64,000 nucleotides of DNA from Herbaspirillum rhizosphaerae_A (GCF_046025915.1 NZ_JAQQFR010000002.1:440832-504831), one strand, 5' to 3'. Positions 44,265 through 53,065 are shown, numbered from the stretch's first letter. The notes: generated by a model not told the origin, from the letters alone. Numbers and translations: made by a program.

Positions 44265-45056
44265 ATGTCCCGCAAATTATCCCTTCTGCTCGCAGCATCG
44301 TTGTCTTACCTCGCCATCAGCGGGGCACAGGCAGCCGACAAGCTGGTGATCGCCGCCACGCCGGTTCCACATGCCGAAATCCTGGAATTCCTGAAGCCGA
44401 CTCTGGCCAAAGAAGGCGTCGACCTGCAAGTGAAGGTGTTTACCGACTACATCCAGCCGGCTGCACAAACCAATGAAAAGCAAGTCGATGGCAACTTCTT
44501 CCTGCATCAGCCTTACCTCAATGAATTCAAGAAGAGCCACAAGAACGATATCGAAGTGCCGATCACCAAGGTGCACGTAGAACCGTTCGCAGCCTATTCC
44601 CTGAAATATAAAAAGACAGCCGACATTCCGGATGGTGCGACGATTGCTATCCCGAACGATCCTTCGAACTCCGGCCGCGCGTTGTTGCTGCTGGCACGCA
44701 ACGGTCTGATCAAGCTGAAGGACACAAGCAATATCTCCTCCACACAAAAAGACATCACCGACAATCCAAAGAAGCTGAAATTCCGCGCATTGGAAGCCGC
44801 AACCTTGCCACGCGTGCTGAATCAGGTTGACGTCGCACTGATCAACACCAACTACGCCATTGAGGCCAAGCTGAATCCGGTCAAGGATTCCCTGTTCATC
44901 GAAGATGCCAATTCGCCTTACGCCAATTTGCTGGTGGCACGTGAAGACAACAAGGATAGCCCTGCATTCAAGAAGCTGGCAGCAGCCTTGAACTCGCCTG
45001 AAGTGAAGAAATTCATTGAAGAAAAATACAAAGGCGCCGTGGTTCCTGCATTTTGA
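44265..45056 (+). CDS. metQ: Methionine-binding protein
   Basis: 263 residues: signal peptide MSRKLSLLLAASLSYLAISG with cleavage after AQA near residue 23, and no lipobox Cys, so it is a soluble periplasmic form, unlike the E. coli lipoprotein. Mature NlpA/MetQ motifs: LVIAATPVPHAEIL, VFTDYIQPA, FFLHQPYL, AIPNDPSNSGRAL and NTNYA. Ends the metNIQ operon before a strong terminator. Confidence 0.95.
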   Translation: MSRKLSLLLAASLSYLAISGAQAADKLVIAATPVPHAEILEFLKPTLAKEGVDLQVKVFTDYIQPAAQTNEKQVDGNFFLHQPYLNEFKKSHKNDIEVPITKVHVEPFAAYSLKYKKTADIPDGATIAIPNDPSNSGRALLLLARNGLIKLKDTSNISSTQKDITDNPKKLKFRALEAATLPRVLNQVDVALINTNYAIEAKLNPVKDSLFIEDANSPYANLLVAREDNKDSPAFKKLAAALNSPEVKKFIEEKYKGAVVPAF

Positions 45057-45077
45057 TATTGAACATCGCAGCAAAAG

Positions 45078-45100
45078 AACCCGGGAAACCGGGTTTTTTT
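45078..45100 (+). terminator. Intrinsic terminator of metNIQ
   Basis: AACCCGG-GAAA-CCGGGTT (GNRA loop) running into a T tract, 21 bp after the metQ stop. Confidence 0.92.
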
Positions 45101-45157
45101 CATGGAGCGACGGGAAAGTGAATTGCTGCCGGAAATCCTGATCAGATGATCAAACGA

Positions 45158-45454
45158 TCAGACATCGACGATCACCAGGCAGCCATCGCTGCCGGGCAGC
45201 ACGGCATGGGGTACGCCGGCCTCGGCGATATAGAGTTCACCGGCATGGACGGTCACTGTCAGATTGTCGATTTTCAGCAGCATGCGGCCGCTGATGACCA
45301 GCAGCCCCTCATTGTAGTCATGCACTTCCTCTGCATATGACATCTCGTTCATTCGCAGCACCTTGATGCGTGCCGGGCCGACCTGACCAAGAACGGTTGA
45401 CTTCCATGCTTCCGGCAAATCGGCGGCAATATTCGGTAAGTTAAAAAGCGGCAT
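45158..45454 (-). CDS. Small cupin-domain protein
   Basis: 98 residues forming one beta-barrel: the first cupin motif is reduced (EVHDYNEGLLVISGRMLL), the second is GELYIAEAGVPHAVLPG. One His in each motif region could hold a metal, but the usual HxH pair is not complete, so catalysis is doubtful and a ligand-binding role is possible. It follows the cytochrome-bearing ABC operon on the same strand (79 bp from the cytochrome stop) and could be its last gene. Confidence 0.75.
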   Translation of the reverse strand: MPLFNLPNIAADLPEAWKSTVLGQVGPARIKVLRMNEMSYAEEVHDYNEGLLVISGRMLLKIDNLTVTVHAGELYIAEAGVPHAVLPGSDGCLVIVDV

Positions 45455-45533
45455 GGCTTGTCGTTCCAGGGAAAATCATATGATGTCGAGCATTGCGGGT
45501 AGTGCCTGATAAAGGCACTGCAATCTTTGCTGT

Positions 45534-46736
45534 TTACTGCGTGGTATGGACGAAGCCACCTTTGACGAAGCGCACCGGCTCCGCATCCATCGCTGCGATC
45601 AAGCTGTCGAGGCCGCCGGCTGCATTGTCCTTGTTCATCGTCGTGGGTGCCCGGCAGAGGATGTCGGACTCGGACCAGTTGTCTTTATCGTCAGCCAGCT
45701 TACGCGCACGCAGCCAGCCGTCGCGGTCGGTCAGCAGTTGGGTACCGGCGAGCTTGTCGACGGTGACGCCGGTGATGATGGAGAGCGCCTTCCATGCGTC
45801 GTCCGAATGCATCAGGCAATCGATGGCCGGTGCCCCTGCCTGCGAGGCCGGGAGGGAGACGGCACCGTCGGCGAGAATCACGCTGCGCAGACGCGGGTCG
45901 TCAAGCGGAAACGACGCCGGCTGTTTTGCCGAGGCCAGCACCATGCGCACGCGCTGGCCGCGCCATGGGTTCAATAGCCTCGCTGACGATGGCGAGGATT
46001 TTTCGCAATTGCTTGTGAGTGTCGGCAGAGCGACCGGCTGATCCCATGCGCCGATGTCGCGGATGCTCGTGCCGGCGGCATTGGCCTTCATGAAATCAAT
46101 CAGGTCCCAGAGATCGTTGTCGGTGAGCGAGCCCGTGAAGCCAGGCATCGTGGTTGCGCCGCGGCGATCGTGCATGCCGTAGGCGATCTTCCAGAACAGC
46201 TCGCCGTCGGCGCGTCGCCACAGCAGGCCGCTGGCAAGATTGGGCGGTGCGACCCGCGCTGACAGGGCGAGCGGCGTATCGCCCTTGCCATCGGCGGCAT
46301 GGCAACCGGCACAGCGCTGATCGTAGAGTTGTTTGCCGTGGACAATGGCGGTGGCGCTGAAGCCGGAAGGAGAAACGTGAAAGCTGGTCGCCTCGGCCGG
46401 CGCCAGCAACAACTGGCGGTCCGGCCACGCGGTAAAGAATACGATGACCACGGAGATCAGCAGCATCGCCAGGCGACCGCGACGCCACAATAAGGCGATG
46501 GTGAATGACAGTAAGGCAGCGGCGGACCATCCCAGCGCGCTCAGCAATTGCCGCGCTACGCTGCGATCGATCAGCATGACCTCGCCGCTAAGACGGTGAG
46601 AAAATGGCCATGCCGGCTGGCCGTGACTGCTCTGCGCTAATCCCAGCGCCGCCAGCACATGCAGAAAACTCTCTTGCAGAACCTGGATCGCACTCAGCAA
46701 CAGATTGATCCAGTCGGACAACGAAGAAAAAATCAC
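45534..46736 (-). CDS. Membrane-anchored c-type cytochrome linked to an ABC importer
   Basis: 400 residues. Three hydrophobic segments (about 12-32, 66-84, 88-104) precede a periplasmic domain with the heme c site CAGCH (Cys142, Cys145, His146); Met197 in TTMPGF is the likely axial ligand. The remaining ~200 residues are unrecognised, with a DCLMHSDDAWKAL segment and a DRDGWLRARKL segment. The start overlaps the ABC ATPase stop by 4 bp, so it belongs to the sulfonate/nitrate-type importer operon. What it oxidises is unknown; cytochrome-based oxidation of an imported sulfur compound is inference. Confidence 0.8.
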   Translation of the reverse strand: MIFSSLSDWINLLLSAIQVLQESFLHVLAALGLAQSSHGQPAWPFSHRLSGEVMLIDRSVARQLLSALGWSAAALLSFTIALLWRRGRLAMLLISVVIVFFTAWPDRQLLLAPAEATSFHVSPSGFSATAIVHGKQLYDQRCAGCHAADGKGDTPLALSARVAPPNLASGLLWRRADGELFWKIAYGMHDRRGATTMPGFTGSLTDNDLWDLIDFMKANAAGTSIRDIGAWDQPVALPTLTSNCEKSSPSSARLLNPWRGQRVRMVLASAKQPASFPLDDPRLRSVILADGAVSLPASQAGAPAIDCLMHSDDAWKALSIITGVTVDKLAGTQLLTDRDGWLRARKLADDKDNWSESDILCRAPTTMNKDNAAGGLDSLIAAMDAEPVRFVKGGFVHTTQ

Positions 46737-47578
46737 CAGCTTGCATCCAGTCCCAGATGACGCAGGGCTTCATGCCGCAGTTCGGCCAGCCGTGGATCAC
46801 CGCGATGGCGAGGGTAGGGCAGGTCGACCTTGATTTCGGCTCTGATGCGCGCAGGGCGGTCGCTGAAAACGATCACGCGGTTGGCGAGGAACAGGGCTTC
46901 TTCCACATCGTGCGTCACCAACAGCGCGGAAAAGCCATTGCGCTGCCACAGCGACACCAGTTCGCTCTGCATTTGCAAGCGGGTGAGGGAGTCGAGTTTT
47001 CCCAGTGGTTCGTCCAGCACCAGCAATTGCGGGTCATTGACCAGCGCGCGCGCCAGCGCCACGCGTTGCGCCATGCCGCCCGATAGTTGATGCGGGAAAG
47101 CGTCGGCGAATTCGCTCAGACCGACCAGCGCCAGCGCATCGTCGACGCGCTGGCGTTGTTCCTTCAACAGGCCGCGCGCCTGCAAGCCAAGTGCAACGTT
47201 GTCCCACACCTTGCGCCACGGGTACAAGGTCGGATCCTGGAACACGACAATGCGTGACGGATCGGGGCGGGTGATCTTCTCTGCGTTCTGCAAGACCTGT
47301 CCGGTGGTGGCCGGCTCCAGTCCGGCAACCAGACGCAGCAGGGTAGACTTGCCGCAGCCGCTGGGGCCGAGCAGGGCGACGAATTCGCCCGGTTCTACCG
47401 TCAGAGAAATATCGTCGAGTACCTGCAGCACGCCATTGGGCAATTTGAACCAGTGGCTGACGTGTTCGATATCGATGCGCGCACCGGCTTTGTCTGGCGA
47501 TGGCTGTTCTTGCTGCTGCGGTTGCTGCTGCGGTTGTTGCTGTGGCTGATGCTTTGATTCCAGCGTTGCGTTTACCAT
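46733..47578 (-). CDS. SsuB-type ABC transporter ATPase
   Basis: 281 residues from ATG 47578 (MVNATLESK). The long open frame upstream is antiparallel noise over the permease. A Gln/Pro-rich N-terminus (about 11-26) precedes a complete ATPase: GPSGCGKST, FQDPTLYPW, LSGGMAQRVALARAL, LLVLDEPLGKLD and VTHDVEEAL. It overlaps the permease stop by 7 bp and the cytochrome start by 4 bp. Sulfonate/nitrate/taurine importer class; cargo unknown. Confidence 0.9.
   Translation of the reverse strand: MVNATLESKHQPQQQPQQQPQQQEQPSPDKAGARIDIEHVSHWFKLPNGVLQVLDDISLTVEPGEFVALLGPSGCGKSTLLRLVAGLEPATTGQVLQNAEKITRPDPSRIVVFQDPTLYPWRKVWDNVALGLQARGLLKEQRQRVDDALALVGLSEFADAFPHQLSGGMAQRVALARALVNDPQLLVLDEPLGKLDSLTRLQMQSELVSLWQRNGFSALLVTHDVEEALFLANRVIVFSDRPARIRAEIKVDLPYPRHRGDPRLAELRHEALRHLGLDASW
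47511..47546. repeat. 12-bp coding tandem repeat (poly-Gln/Pro)
   Basis: Three 12-bp units (TGCTGCTGCGGT twice, then a diverged copy) encode the QQQP repeats in the ATPase N terminus. Likely prone to length change by slippage without a frameshift. Confidence 0.8.
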
Positions 47579-48609
47579 TTGACGGTTCCTTTCTGCCACG
47601 ACAGCGCGCGGTCGCGTACCTTGAACAGCAGGGTGATGAGACTTGAGCACAGGATCGCCATCACGATCAGGGCCGCATACATATTGCTGTAGGCTGCCCA
47701 GCCCTGCGCCCATTGCAGATACCAGCCGAGGCCTGCTTTGACGCCCATCATCTCCGCAGTCACCAGCACTGAAAACGCTGCGCCGAGTCCCATGAACAGA
47801 CCGACAAAGACTTGCGGCAAGGCCGCCGGGATCGCCACCCGCAGAATCAGGAACCACTCCGATGCGCCGAGCGTGCGCGCCACGTCGTAGTAGCTCTTGT
47901 TCACCGACGCTACGCCGGACCAGGTCAGCACAGCCACAGGAAAAGAGGTCGCCAGTGCGATCAGGAACACCGCTGCCGCGTAGCTGGACGGCGCAAAGAA
48001 GAATGCCAGCGGCAGCAATGCGGACGCCGGAACAGGGCCGAGAAAACGCAACACCGGATGCACCCAGTAGCCCGCTACGCGCGACCAGCCGATGGTGGCG
48101 CCGACCAGAAAGCCGACGAGGCCGCCGGCCGCGAAGCCATGCACCAGCAGACGCAGCGAATAGCCGGTGCTGATGCCGAGACGGCGCCAGTCCTCGCTGT
48201 AGACTTCGATCAGGCTCTGCGGCGGCGCGAAGAAGGGTGTTGGCAGAACACCCAGCTTGGCGGTCAAGATTTCCCAGACGCCCAGCAACAAGGGCGCCGC
48301 GACCAGCCATTGTCCAGCGGGACGCAGTAGTTGCGCCACGCGGCCTGCGCGGTCGCCGGCTACTGCAAGAGCGGTCAGCAGCACGGCAACGGCCACCGCA
48401 GCGTAACCGAACTCATCGGTGAAAGCCCAGTCGCTGAAGCCGACTTCTTTGTTCGGCCAGCGTAGAGTGATCAGGCCCAGCAACAGCCAGGTGGCGGCCG
48501 CGAGCAAGCCAGTGCGCCAGATGCCGACAATGCCGGATGCGCGCACCCCGTCGAACAGACCGGCCTGATGGGCTCTGAGCAAGACATCGTTGGTGGTGGA
48601 AGTTGTCAT
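47572..48609 (-). CDS. SsuC-type ABC transporter permease
   Basis: 345 residues, longer than the usual ~260 because two extra N-terminal helices (about 33-50 and 72-88) precede the standard six. EAA-type loop: TLGASEWFLILRVAIPAALPQVF. The C terminus RDRALSWQKGTVKW carries the family's D/ExRxLSW end, useful for recognising the deletion scar at 51393-51572. It lies 46 bp downstream of the Tat-type binding protein. Confidence 0.9.
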   Translation of the reverse strand: MTTSTTNDVLLRAHQAGLFDGVRASGIVGIWRTGLLAAATWLLLGLITLRWPNKEVGFSDWAFTDEFGYAAVAVAVLLTALAVAGDRAGRVAQLLRPAGQWLVAAPLLLGVWEILTAKLGVLPTPFFAPPQSLIEVYSEDWRRLGISTGYSLRLLVHGFAAGGLVGFLVGATIGWSRVAGYWVHPVLRFLGPVPASALLPLAFFFAPSSYAAAVFLIALATSFPVAVLTWSGVASVNKSYYDVARTLGASEWFLILRVAIPAALPQVFVGLFMGLGAAFSVLVTAEMMGVKAGLGWYLQWAQGWAAYSNMYAALIVMAILCSSLITLLFKVRDRALSWQKGTVKW

Positions 48610-48655
48610 GTTGAACTCCGTTTGCGTTGAAGATCAGGTCTGGGCTTGCCGGCGT

Positions 48656-49693
48656 TCATGCCAGTGGATCGAAGGTGACGTGATTGGCCAGCTTGACCGG
48701 ATCGGTTGATTTTTTCAGCACGCCGGCAGTGTGGAAATCGCGGGCGAAGAATTCGACTTCATCACGCAAGGGCTTGCCGGTCGGATGGTTGTGATAAGTC
48801 AGGCTGGTGAGCAGGGCGCGCAGATCTTCGACTGGTACCTTAGGTGAATATTTCGAATAGATCTTGGCGGCTTCGTTGGGATTTTCGGCGACGTACTCTG
48901 ATGCCTGCAAGATGGAACGCACGACGGCGGCTGCAGCCGGTTTGTCGTTGCGCACCAGATCACCGCGCGCACCCAGGATGCAGCAGATTTTGTCCTTGTA
49001 TTCACCGATGGCGCTGTTGCCGATTTCGGTGAAGACGCCCTTGTTGCGTTTCTCGATCAGGAAAATGTTCGGATCACCGTCGGCGATCGCCTGAATCTCC
49101 CCCTTCTTGACGGCGACGTCGAGCAGGTCGGCGGGATAGACGCGCCACTCCACATCTTTCTCAACGTTGAAGCCTTTTTTGGCCAGATGGATGGCGAAGA
49201 AATTCTTGGCCGGACTGTTCTGATCCGACACGCCGATGACCTTGCCTTTGAGGCTGTTCAGGTCTTTCACGCCGGCCTGATTGGAGCCCACCATGCGCAG
49301 GCAGCCGCCATGCGCCGCGCCGACGATCTTGACGTCGAAGCCTGCTTCCAGCGGCTTGAGCCAGCGGTGGATCAGGCCGACGCCGACGTCCGCCTTGCCG
49401 GTCGCCAGCGCTTCCAGAAGTTGATCGGTGGAGCCGCCCCAATTGAGCAATTCGACATCGAGACCGTTTTTTTCAAAGAAGCCGCGCTCCTGCGCCACCA
49501 CCACCGGCGAGAGGCAGAACGAAATGGCGCTCCACGCGAAGGTCAGCTTGCGCGGCGGCGCCGACCAGGCGTTGCGCGAGGCGAGCGTACCGCCGGCGCC
49601 AACCAGTGCGGCAGCTGCACCGGCGCGCAATACGTCGCGGCGCGACCATGAAGAGAGGACATTGGACTCTGGTGAAATGCTATTTTTTTTCAT
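48656..49693 (-). CDS. Tat-exported ABC transporter binding protein (sulfonate/nitrate class)
   Basis: 345 residues from ATG 49693. The N terminus has a twin-arginine signal (SRRDVL at about 17-22 followed by the hydrophobic AGAAAALVGAGGTLA), so the folded protein is exported by Tat. The mature part is of the NMT1/SsuA fold (LTFAWSAISFCLSPVVVAQE, LEALATGKADVGVG). Tat export hints at a bound cofactor or fast folding. First gene of the operon binding protein-permease-ATPase-cytochrome c. Cargo unknown; an organosulfur compound is the best guess from the neighbours. Confidence 0.88.
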   Translation of the reverse strand: MKKNSISPESNVLSSWSRRDVLRAGAAAALVGAGGTLASRNAWSAPPRKLTFAWSAISFCLSPVVVAQERGFFEKNGLDVELLNWGGSTDQLLEALATGKADVGVGLIHRWLKPLEAGFDVKIVGAAHGGCLRMVGSNQAGVKDLNSLKGKVIGVSDQNSPAKNFFAIHLAKKGFNVEKDVEWRVYPADLLDVAVKKGEIQAIADGDPNIFLIEKRNKGVFTEIGNSAIGEYKDKICCILGARGDLVRNDKPAAAAVVRSILQASEYVAENPNEAAKIYSKYSPKVPVEDLRALLTSLTYHNHPTGKPLRDEVEFFARDFHTAGVLKKSTDPVKLANHVTFDPLA

Positions 49694-49829
49694 TATTGGT
49701 AACTCCCACTTGGTTGACTGGAGCGGTAAGATGAGCGCTGCACATGCCTTGGCAATGCAGATGCGCCGCTGACAAAACAAGTAAAGACTAATGACGCTGG
49801 GCGGCATGGTCAAAGAATAAGAATGCGTT

Positions 49830-49885
49830 TATTTATGCGTGGAGTGCGTGTTGCCATCAATCGCCGTATGGCAAATATGGATATG
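49830..49885 (+). promoter_or_regulatory. Shared sulfur-locus motifs A and B (ssu-type/osmC region)
   Basis: TATTTATGCGT (49830-49840) and TATGGATATG (49876-49885) lie in the 295-bp divergent region between the Tat-type binding protein and osmC. Both also occur in the tau/met intergenic region. Nothing else is evident in 49694-49988. Confidence 0.45.
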
Positions 49886-49988
49886 TAAAAACCTTCGTTG
49901 CCGCTGTTCTCCGGCGGCGGGAGACTATGCGTTGCCGATGCCGGCAGCGTGCATCGAAGCCGCATTTCATCATTCAAAGAAAGAGACC

Positions 49989-50555
49989 ATGACGACACTT
50001 AACCACTATCTGTCCGAGAAGCGCAGCGCCGTGCTGGCGCGTGAAGCCCTCATCCATGCCGGCGATGCCGGACCGGTTGCACTGGCGGCCAAAGTCAGCG
50101 CCGAAGGACGCAGCGGCGTGCGCCGTATCCGTATTCGCGATCATCAGGTCATCAGCGACAGCCCGCCGGATTTCGCCGGTTACAACCTGGGACCGAGTTC
50201 TCCCGAGTTGCAACTGGGCGTGCTTGGTTCCTGCGTGACGCACATCTTCCTCATCCAGGCGGCGCATCAGCAGGTGCCCGTCGATTCGCTCGAAGTGGAA
50301 GTGACGGGCAAGATCGACCCGCGCGGCGGCAAGCCGGGGTATGAGGACATTCCGATTTATCCGCACGACATCGCTTACACCGTTCATCTGGTGTCGCCGG
50401 CGAGCAAGGAGAGCGTGCAGGCCTTGTTCGAGACGGTCGAAAAGACGTGCCCGATTCTGAATCTGCTGAAGAATCCGCAGACGATTCGCGCAGGGATTCG
50501 CCATACCGCCAGCACATGGGACAAGCTGGAAGAAGAGCATGCGATTGCCGGGTAA
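49989..50555 (+). CDS. OsmC family protein
   Basis: 188 residues from ATG 49989. The OsmC/Ohr peroxidase fold is recognisable by its two redox cysteines, Cys82 in LGSCVTH and Cys154 in EKTCPILN. These reduce organic or fatty-acid hydroperoxides in the family, with lipoylated proteins as electron donors. The N-terminal extension of ~40 residues is longer than Ohr. Placed divergently from the ABC/cytochrome operon, it may detoxify peroxides arising from its activity, but this is inference. AAAGAGA precedes the ATG. Confidence 0.88.
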   Translation: MTTLNHYLSEKRSAVLAREALIHAGDAGPVALAAKVSAEGRSGVRRIRIRDHQVISDSPPDFAGYNLGPSSPELQLGVLGSCVTHIFLIQAAHQQVPVDSLEVEVTGKIDPRGGKPGYEDIPIYPHDIAYTVHLVSPASKESVQALFETVEKTCPILNLLKNPQTIRAGIRHTASTWDKLEEEHAIAG

Positions 50556-50651
50556 GACAGCCTGATTCAGATCGATGCATCCGGCTGCTTCTTGCCCGAG
50601 GGGCAATGCAAGCAGCCGGAGAATGTGATGGAAAAATAACGGCGGTACGCT

Positions 50652-51383
50652 TCAGAAGGCGTGCGCTTCGTGCAGCTCGGATAAGGCTTCGGCTTTGAAC
50701 GATGCGAGACGGGTATCGGTGCGCTGACGCGGTTGGGGCAGGTCGACGTGGATAGTGTTGCGGATAGTGCCCGGACGACTTCCCATGACCAGCACGCGAT
50801 CGCCGAGGTAGAGCGATTCATCGATGTCGTGCGTGACCAGCAGCAGGGATATGCGGTGTTGTTGCGCCAGGCTCAGCAGCAGATCCTGCAGCTTCATGCG
50901 GGTGAAGGCGTCGACTGCACTGAACGGTTCGTCCAGCAGCAAGACCCTTGGACGAGAATAAAGGCCGCGCGCTATAGCCACGCGTTGCGCCATGCCGCCG
51001 GAGAGTTGTTTGGGCAGACTGTTTTCCCACCCGACGAGTCCGACTTCCACCAGAAGCTGCGAAATCCATTCCTGGTCGGCGCGCTCGCCGTCGGCAAAAC
51101 CGATGTTCTGTGCGACGGTCAGCCACGGCATCAGGCGCGGCTCCTGAAAGACAAAGGCGACGCCGCCGTTGCGCTGGCCGGCCAAGTCGGGCGCGCGCGT
51201 GACCGATCCCTTGAAGTCTTTGTCGAGGCCGGCGGCAATGCGCAGCAAGGTGCTTTTGCCACAACCGCTGGGGCCGAGCAGGGCGACGATTTCGCGTTCC
51301 GCCAGCGTCAGCCCGACGGCTTGCAGCACGGTGTCGTCACCGAAAGATTTGCGTTCGACCTTGATGTCGAGAATGGTGCTCAT
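50652..51383 (-). CDS. Orphan SsuB-type ABC transporter ATPase
   Basis: 243 residues, apparently intact: GPSGCGKST, FQEPRLMPW, LSGGMAQRVAIARGL, VLLLDEPFSAVD and VTHDIDESL. No permease or binding protein gene accompanies it; instead a 59-codon scar fusing a binding-protein start to a permease end lies 9 bp upstream. It may serve one of the two complete SsuABC-like systems nearby or be on the way to loss. AAAGGAAT precedes the ATG. Confidence 0.9.
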   Translation of the reverse strand: MSTILDIKVERKSFGDDTVLQAVGLTLAEREIVALLGPSGCGKSTLLRIAAGLDKDFKGSVTRAPDLAGQRNGGVAFVFQEPRLMPWLTVAQNIGFADGERADQEWISQLLVEVGLVGWENSLPKQLSGGMAQRVAIARGLYSRPRVLLLDEPFSAVDAFTRMKLQDLLLSLAQQHRISLLLVTHDIDESLYLGDRVLVMGSRPGTIRNTIHVDLPQPRQRTDTRLASFKAEALSELHEAHAF

Positions 51384-51392
51384 GAGATTCCT

Positions 51393-51572
51393 TTACTTCG
51401 TTTGTTCGCCGGCAAAGGCGTCGTGCCATGACAAGCTGCGGTTTTCCGGCGAATTGTAGGCGTGGTCGAGTTTGATTTCTTTTAAGTTGTCTGCTTGCGC
51501 GGTACCGGCGATGGCGATTGCACCGATGGCGAATGTCAGTCCGGCGGCGAATTTTTTGAGGGGAGAGAGCAA
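51393..51572 (-). pseudogene. Deletion scar: binding-protein N terminus fused in frame to permease C terminus
   Basis: A 59-codon frame (TTG start) below normal ORF cut-offs. Residues 2-27 form a signal peptide (LSPLKKFAAGLTFAIGAIAI then AGTAQA), and DNLKEIKLDHAYNSP is the start of an SsuA-like mature protein. It then passes directly into ENRSLSWHDAFAGEQTK, which matches the D/ExRxLSW C-terminal tail of the two intact SsuC-type permeases here (RDRALSW, ERRVLSW). The order binding protein-permease-ATPase is thus collapsed by one large internal deletion, leaving the ATPase at 50652-51383. A stop codon lies just upstream of the TTG. Confidence 0.75.
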
Positions 51573-51766
51573 TATTTTTTTGTGGAAAATGAAATTAACG
51601 GATCATCGTAATTCCAAACAAGGACGCTGACAAAGATCCTTACTGTCTATGCAAGCGTGTTTTTCGTATGTCTACGTGCGGCAGGAATGGCGTTGGGACG
51701 CGTATTACGCGATGACCGAGACGGTAGTAAACTGGCGGCTTCCAGCTTTCTCCTGCGCAAGGAACA

Positions 51767-52981
51767 ATGAAGGATTCAAACGCCGCCGCCATCACCGGAA
51801 ACGTGGACGTCACCGACGCGTCCGTCCGTCGCCGCTCGCTGATCGCGGCCTGCACCGCGCACGCCATTCATGACGGCCTGACCGATCTCATCTATGTGCT
51901 GCTGCCGATCTGGCAGACGCAATTTTCCATCAGCTATGCCTTGGTAGGGCTACTGCGCGGATCGTATTCCGGCACCATGGCAGCCTTCCAGCTGCTGGCC
52001 AGCAGGATGGCGAAGCGCTGGGGACGGGAGCGCATGCTGGTGGGCGGCACCGCGTTAGCCGGCGTCGCTTATCTGATCGCCGGCCAGGCGGGCGGCATGG
52101 TGGTGCTGATGATTGCGCTGGTGCTGGGCGGGCTGGGCGCCAGCACACAACATCCGCTGGCGTCGTCGCTGGTCACCGATGCGCACCAGGCTGGCGGTGG
52201 CGTCAAAGAGGCGCTGTCGCAATACAACTTTGCCGGCGACATCGGCAAGACGCTGATCCCGGGGCTGGTCGGTCTGTCTCTCGTCATCATGAGCTGGCAG
52301 ACCAGCGTGACCTTGATAGGATTGCTGGGTCTGGCGGCGGCCGCTTTGCTATGGTGGTTGATCCCCGTGCGGGATGAACAGGCATTGGCGAAAGCAAAAG
52401 CAGCAAGGACTTTCACCGGCACCGGTTCGCGCAGCGGTCTGCGTGCCTTGCTGCTGACCGGTACGCTCGACAGCGCGGTACGTATGGGCTTTCTGACCTT
52501 CCTGCCGTTTTTGCTCAAGAGCAAAGGCGCGGGTATGGCTGGCATCGGCCTGGCGCTGTCGCTGCTGTTTGTCGGTGGCGCCTTCGGCAAATTGTTGTGC
52601 GGATATCTCGGTGCGCGTATCGGCATGATGAAGACGGTCTGGCTCACTGAGTCTGCGACGTCGTTGTTCATCGTTGCGGCAGTGTTTTTGCCGCTGACGG
52701 GGGTGATGCTGATGCTGCCGTTGCTGGGACTGGCCCTCAATGGAACCTCATCCGTCCTTTATGGCGTGGTGCCGGAGCTGGCGGAACCGGGCAAGCATGA
52801 ACATGCCTTCGCATTGTTCTATACCGGCACCATCGCCGGCGGCGCAGTGGCGCCTGTCGTGTTCGGCCGCTTGGGGGACGGGGCAGGGATTCCCTTCGCG
52901 CTGATCAGCCTGGCGGTGATCCTGCTGCTCACCTTGCCGTTGTCGTGGCAGGTGCAGAAAGGCTTGCGCGCGAGCGGCTAA
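51767..52981 (+). CDS. MFS transporter, fosmidomycin-resistance (FSR) type
   Basis: 404 residues, about 12 helices. The N-terminal segment HAIHDGLTDLIYVLLPIWQ is the FSR hallmark (E. coli Fsr exports fosmidomycin), and YSGTMAAFQLLASRMAKRWGRER is the loop 2-3 motif. The natural role of these exporters is unclear. GCAAGGAACA precedes the ATG. It lies between the broken and the third sulfur-type ABC systems, with no operon link to the next gene (84-bp gap containing a TATAAT). Confidence 0.85.
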   Translation: MKDSNAAAITGNVDVTDASVRRRSLIAACTAHAIHDGLTDLIYVLLPIWQTQFSISYALVGLLRGSYSGTMAAFQLLASRMAKRWGRERMLVGGTALAGVAYLIAGQAGGMVVLMIALVLGGLGASTQHPLASSLVTDAHQAGGGVKEALSQYNFAGDIGKTLIPGLVGLSLVIMSWQTSVTLIGLLGLAAAALLWWLIPVRDEQALAKAKAARTFTGTGSRSGLRALLLTGTLDSAVRMGFLTFLPFLLKSKGAGMAGIGLALSLLFVGGAFGKLLCGYLGARIGMMKTVWLTESATSLFIVAAVFLPLTGVMLMLPLLGLALNGTSSVLYGVVPELAEPGKHEHAFALFYTGTIAGGAVAPVVFGRLGDGAGIPFALISLAVILLLTLPLSWQVQKGLRASG

Positions 52982-53014
52982 GCGCGCCAAGCGTGACCGG
53001 CAGGCGGAATAATT

Positions 53015-53020
53015 TATAAT
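53015..53020 (+). promoter_or_regulatory. -10 box of the third sulfonate-type ABC operon
   Basis: TATAAT, 45 bp before the binding protein ATG, with a weak GTGACC -35 candidate 16 bp upstream. Confidence 0.5.
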
Positions 53021-53065
53021 GCGCGACTACCTCGATGCGCCTTCCTTACCCTTGGAAAGATAAAA

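Noticed and set aside
47579..48310. Upstream extension of the ABC ATPase frame (to 525 residues)
   Set aside because: It runs over the permease in another frame with Arg/Gly-rich noise; the true start is ATG 47578, where the sequence becomes family-like.
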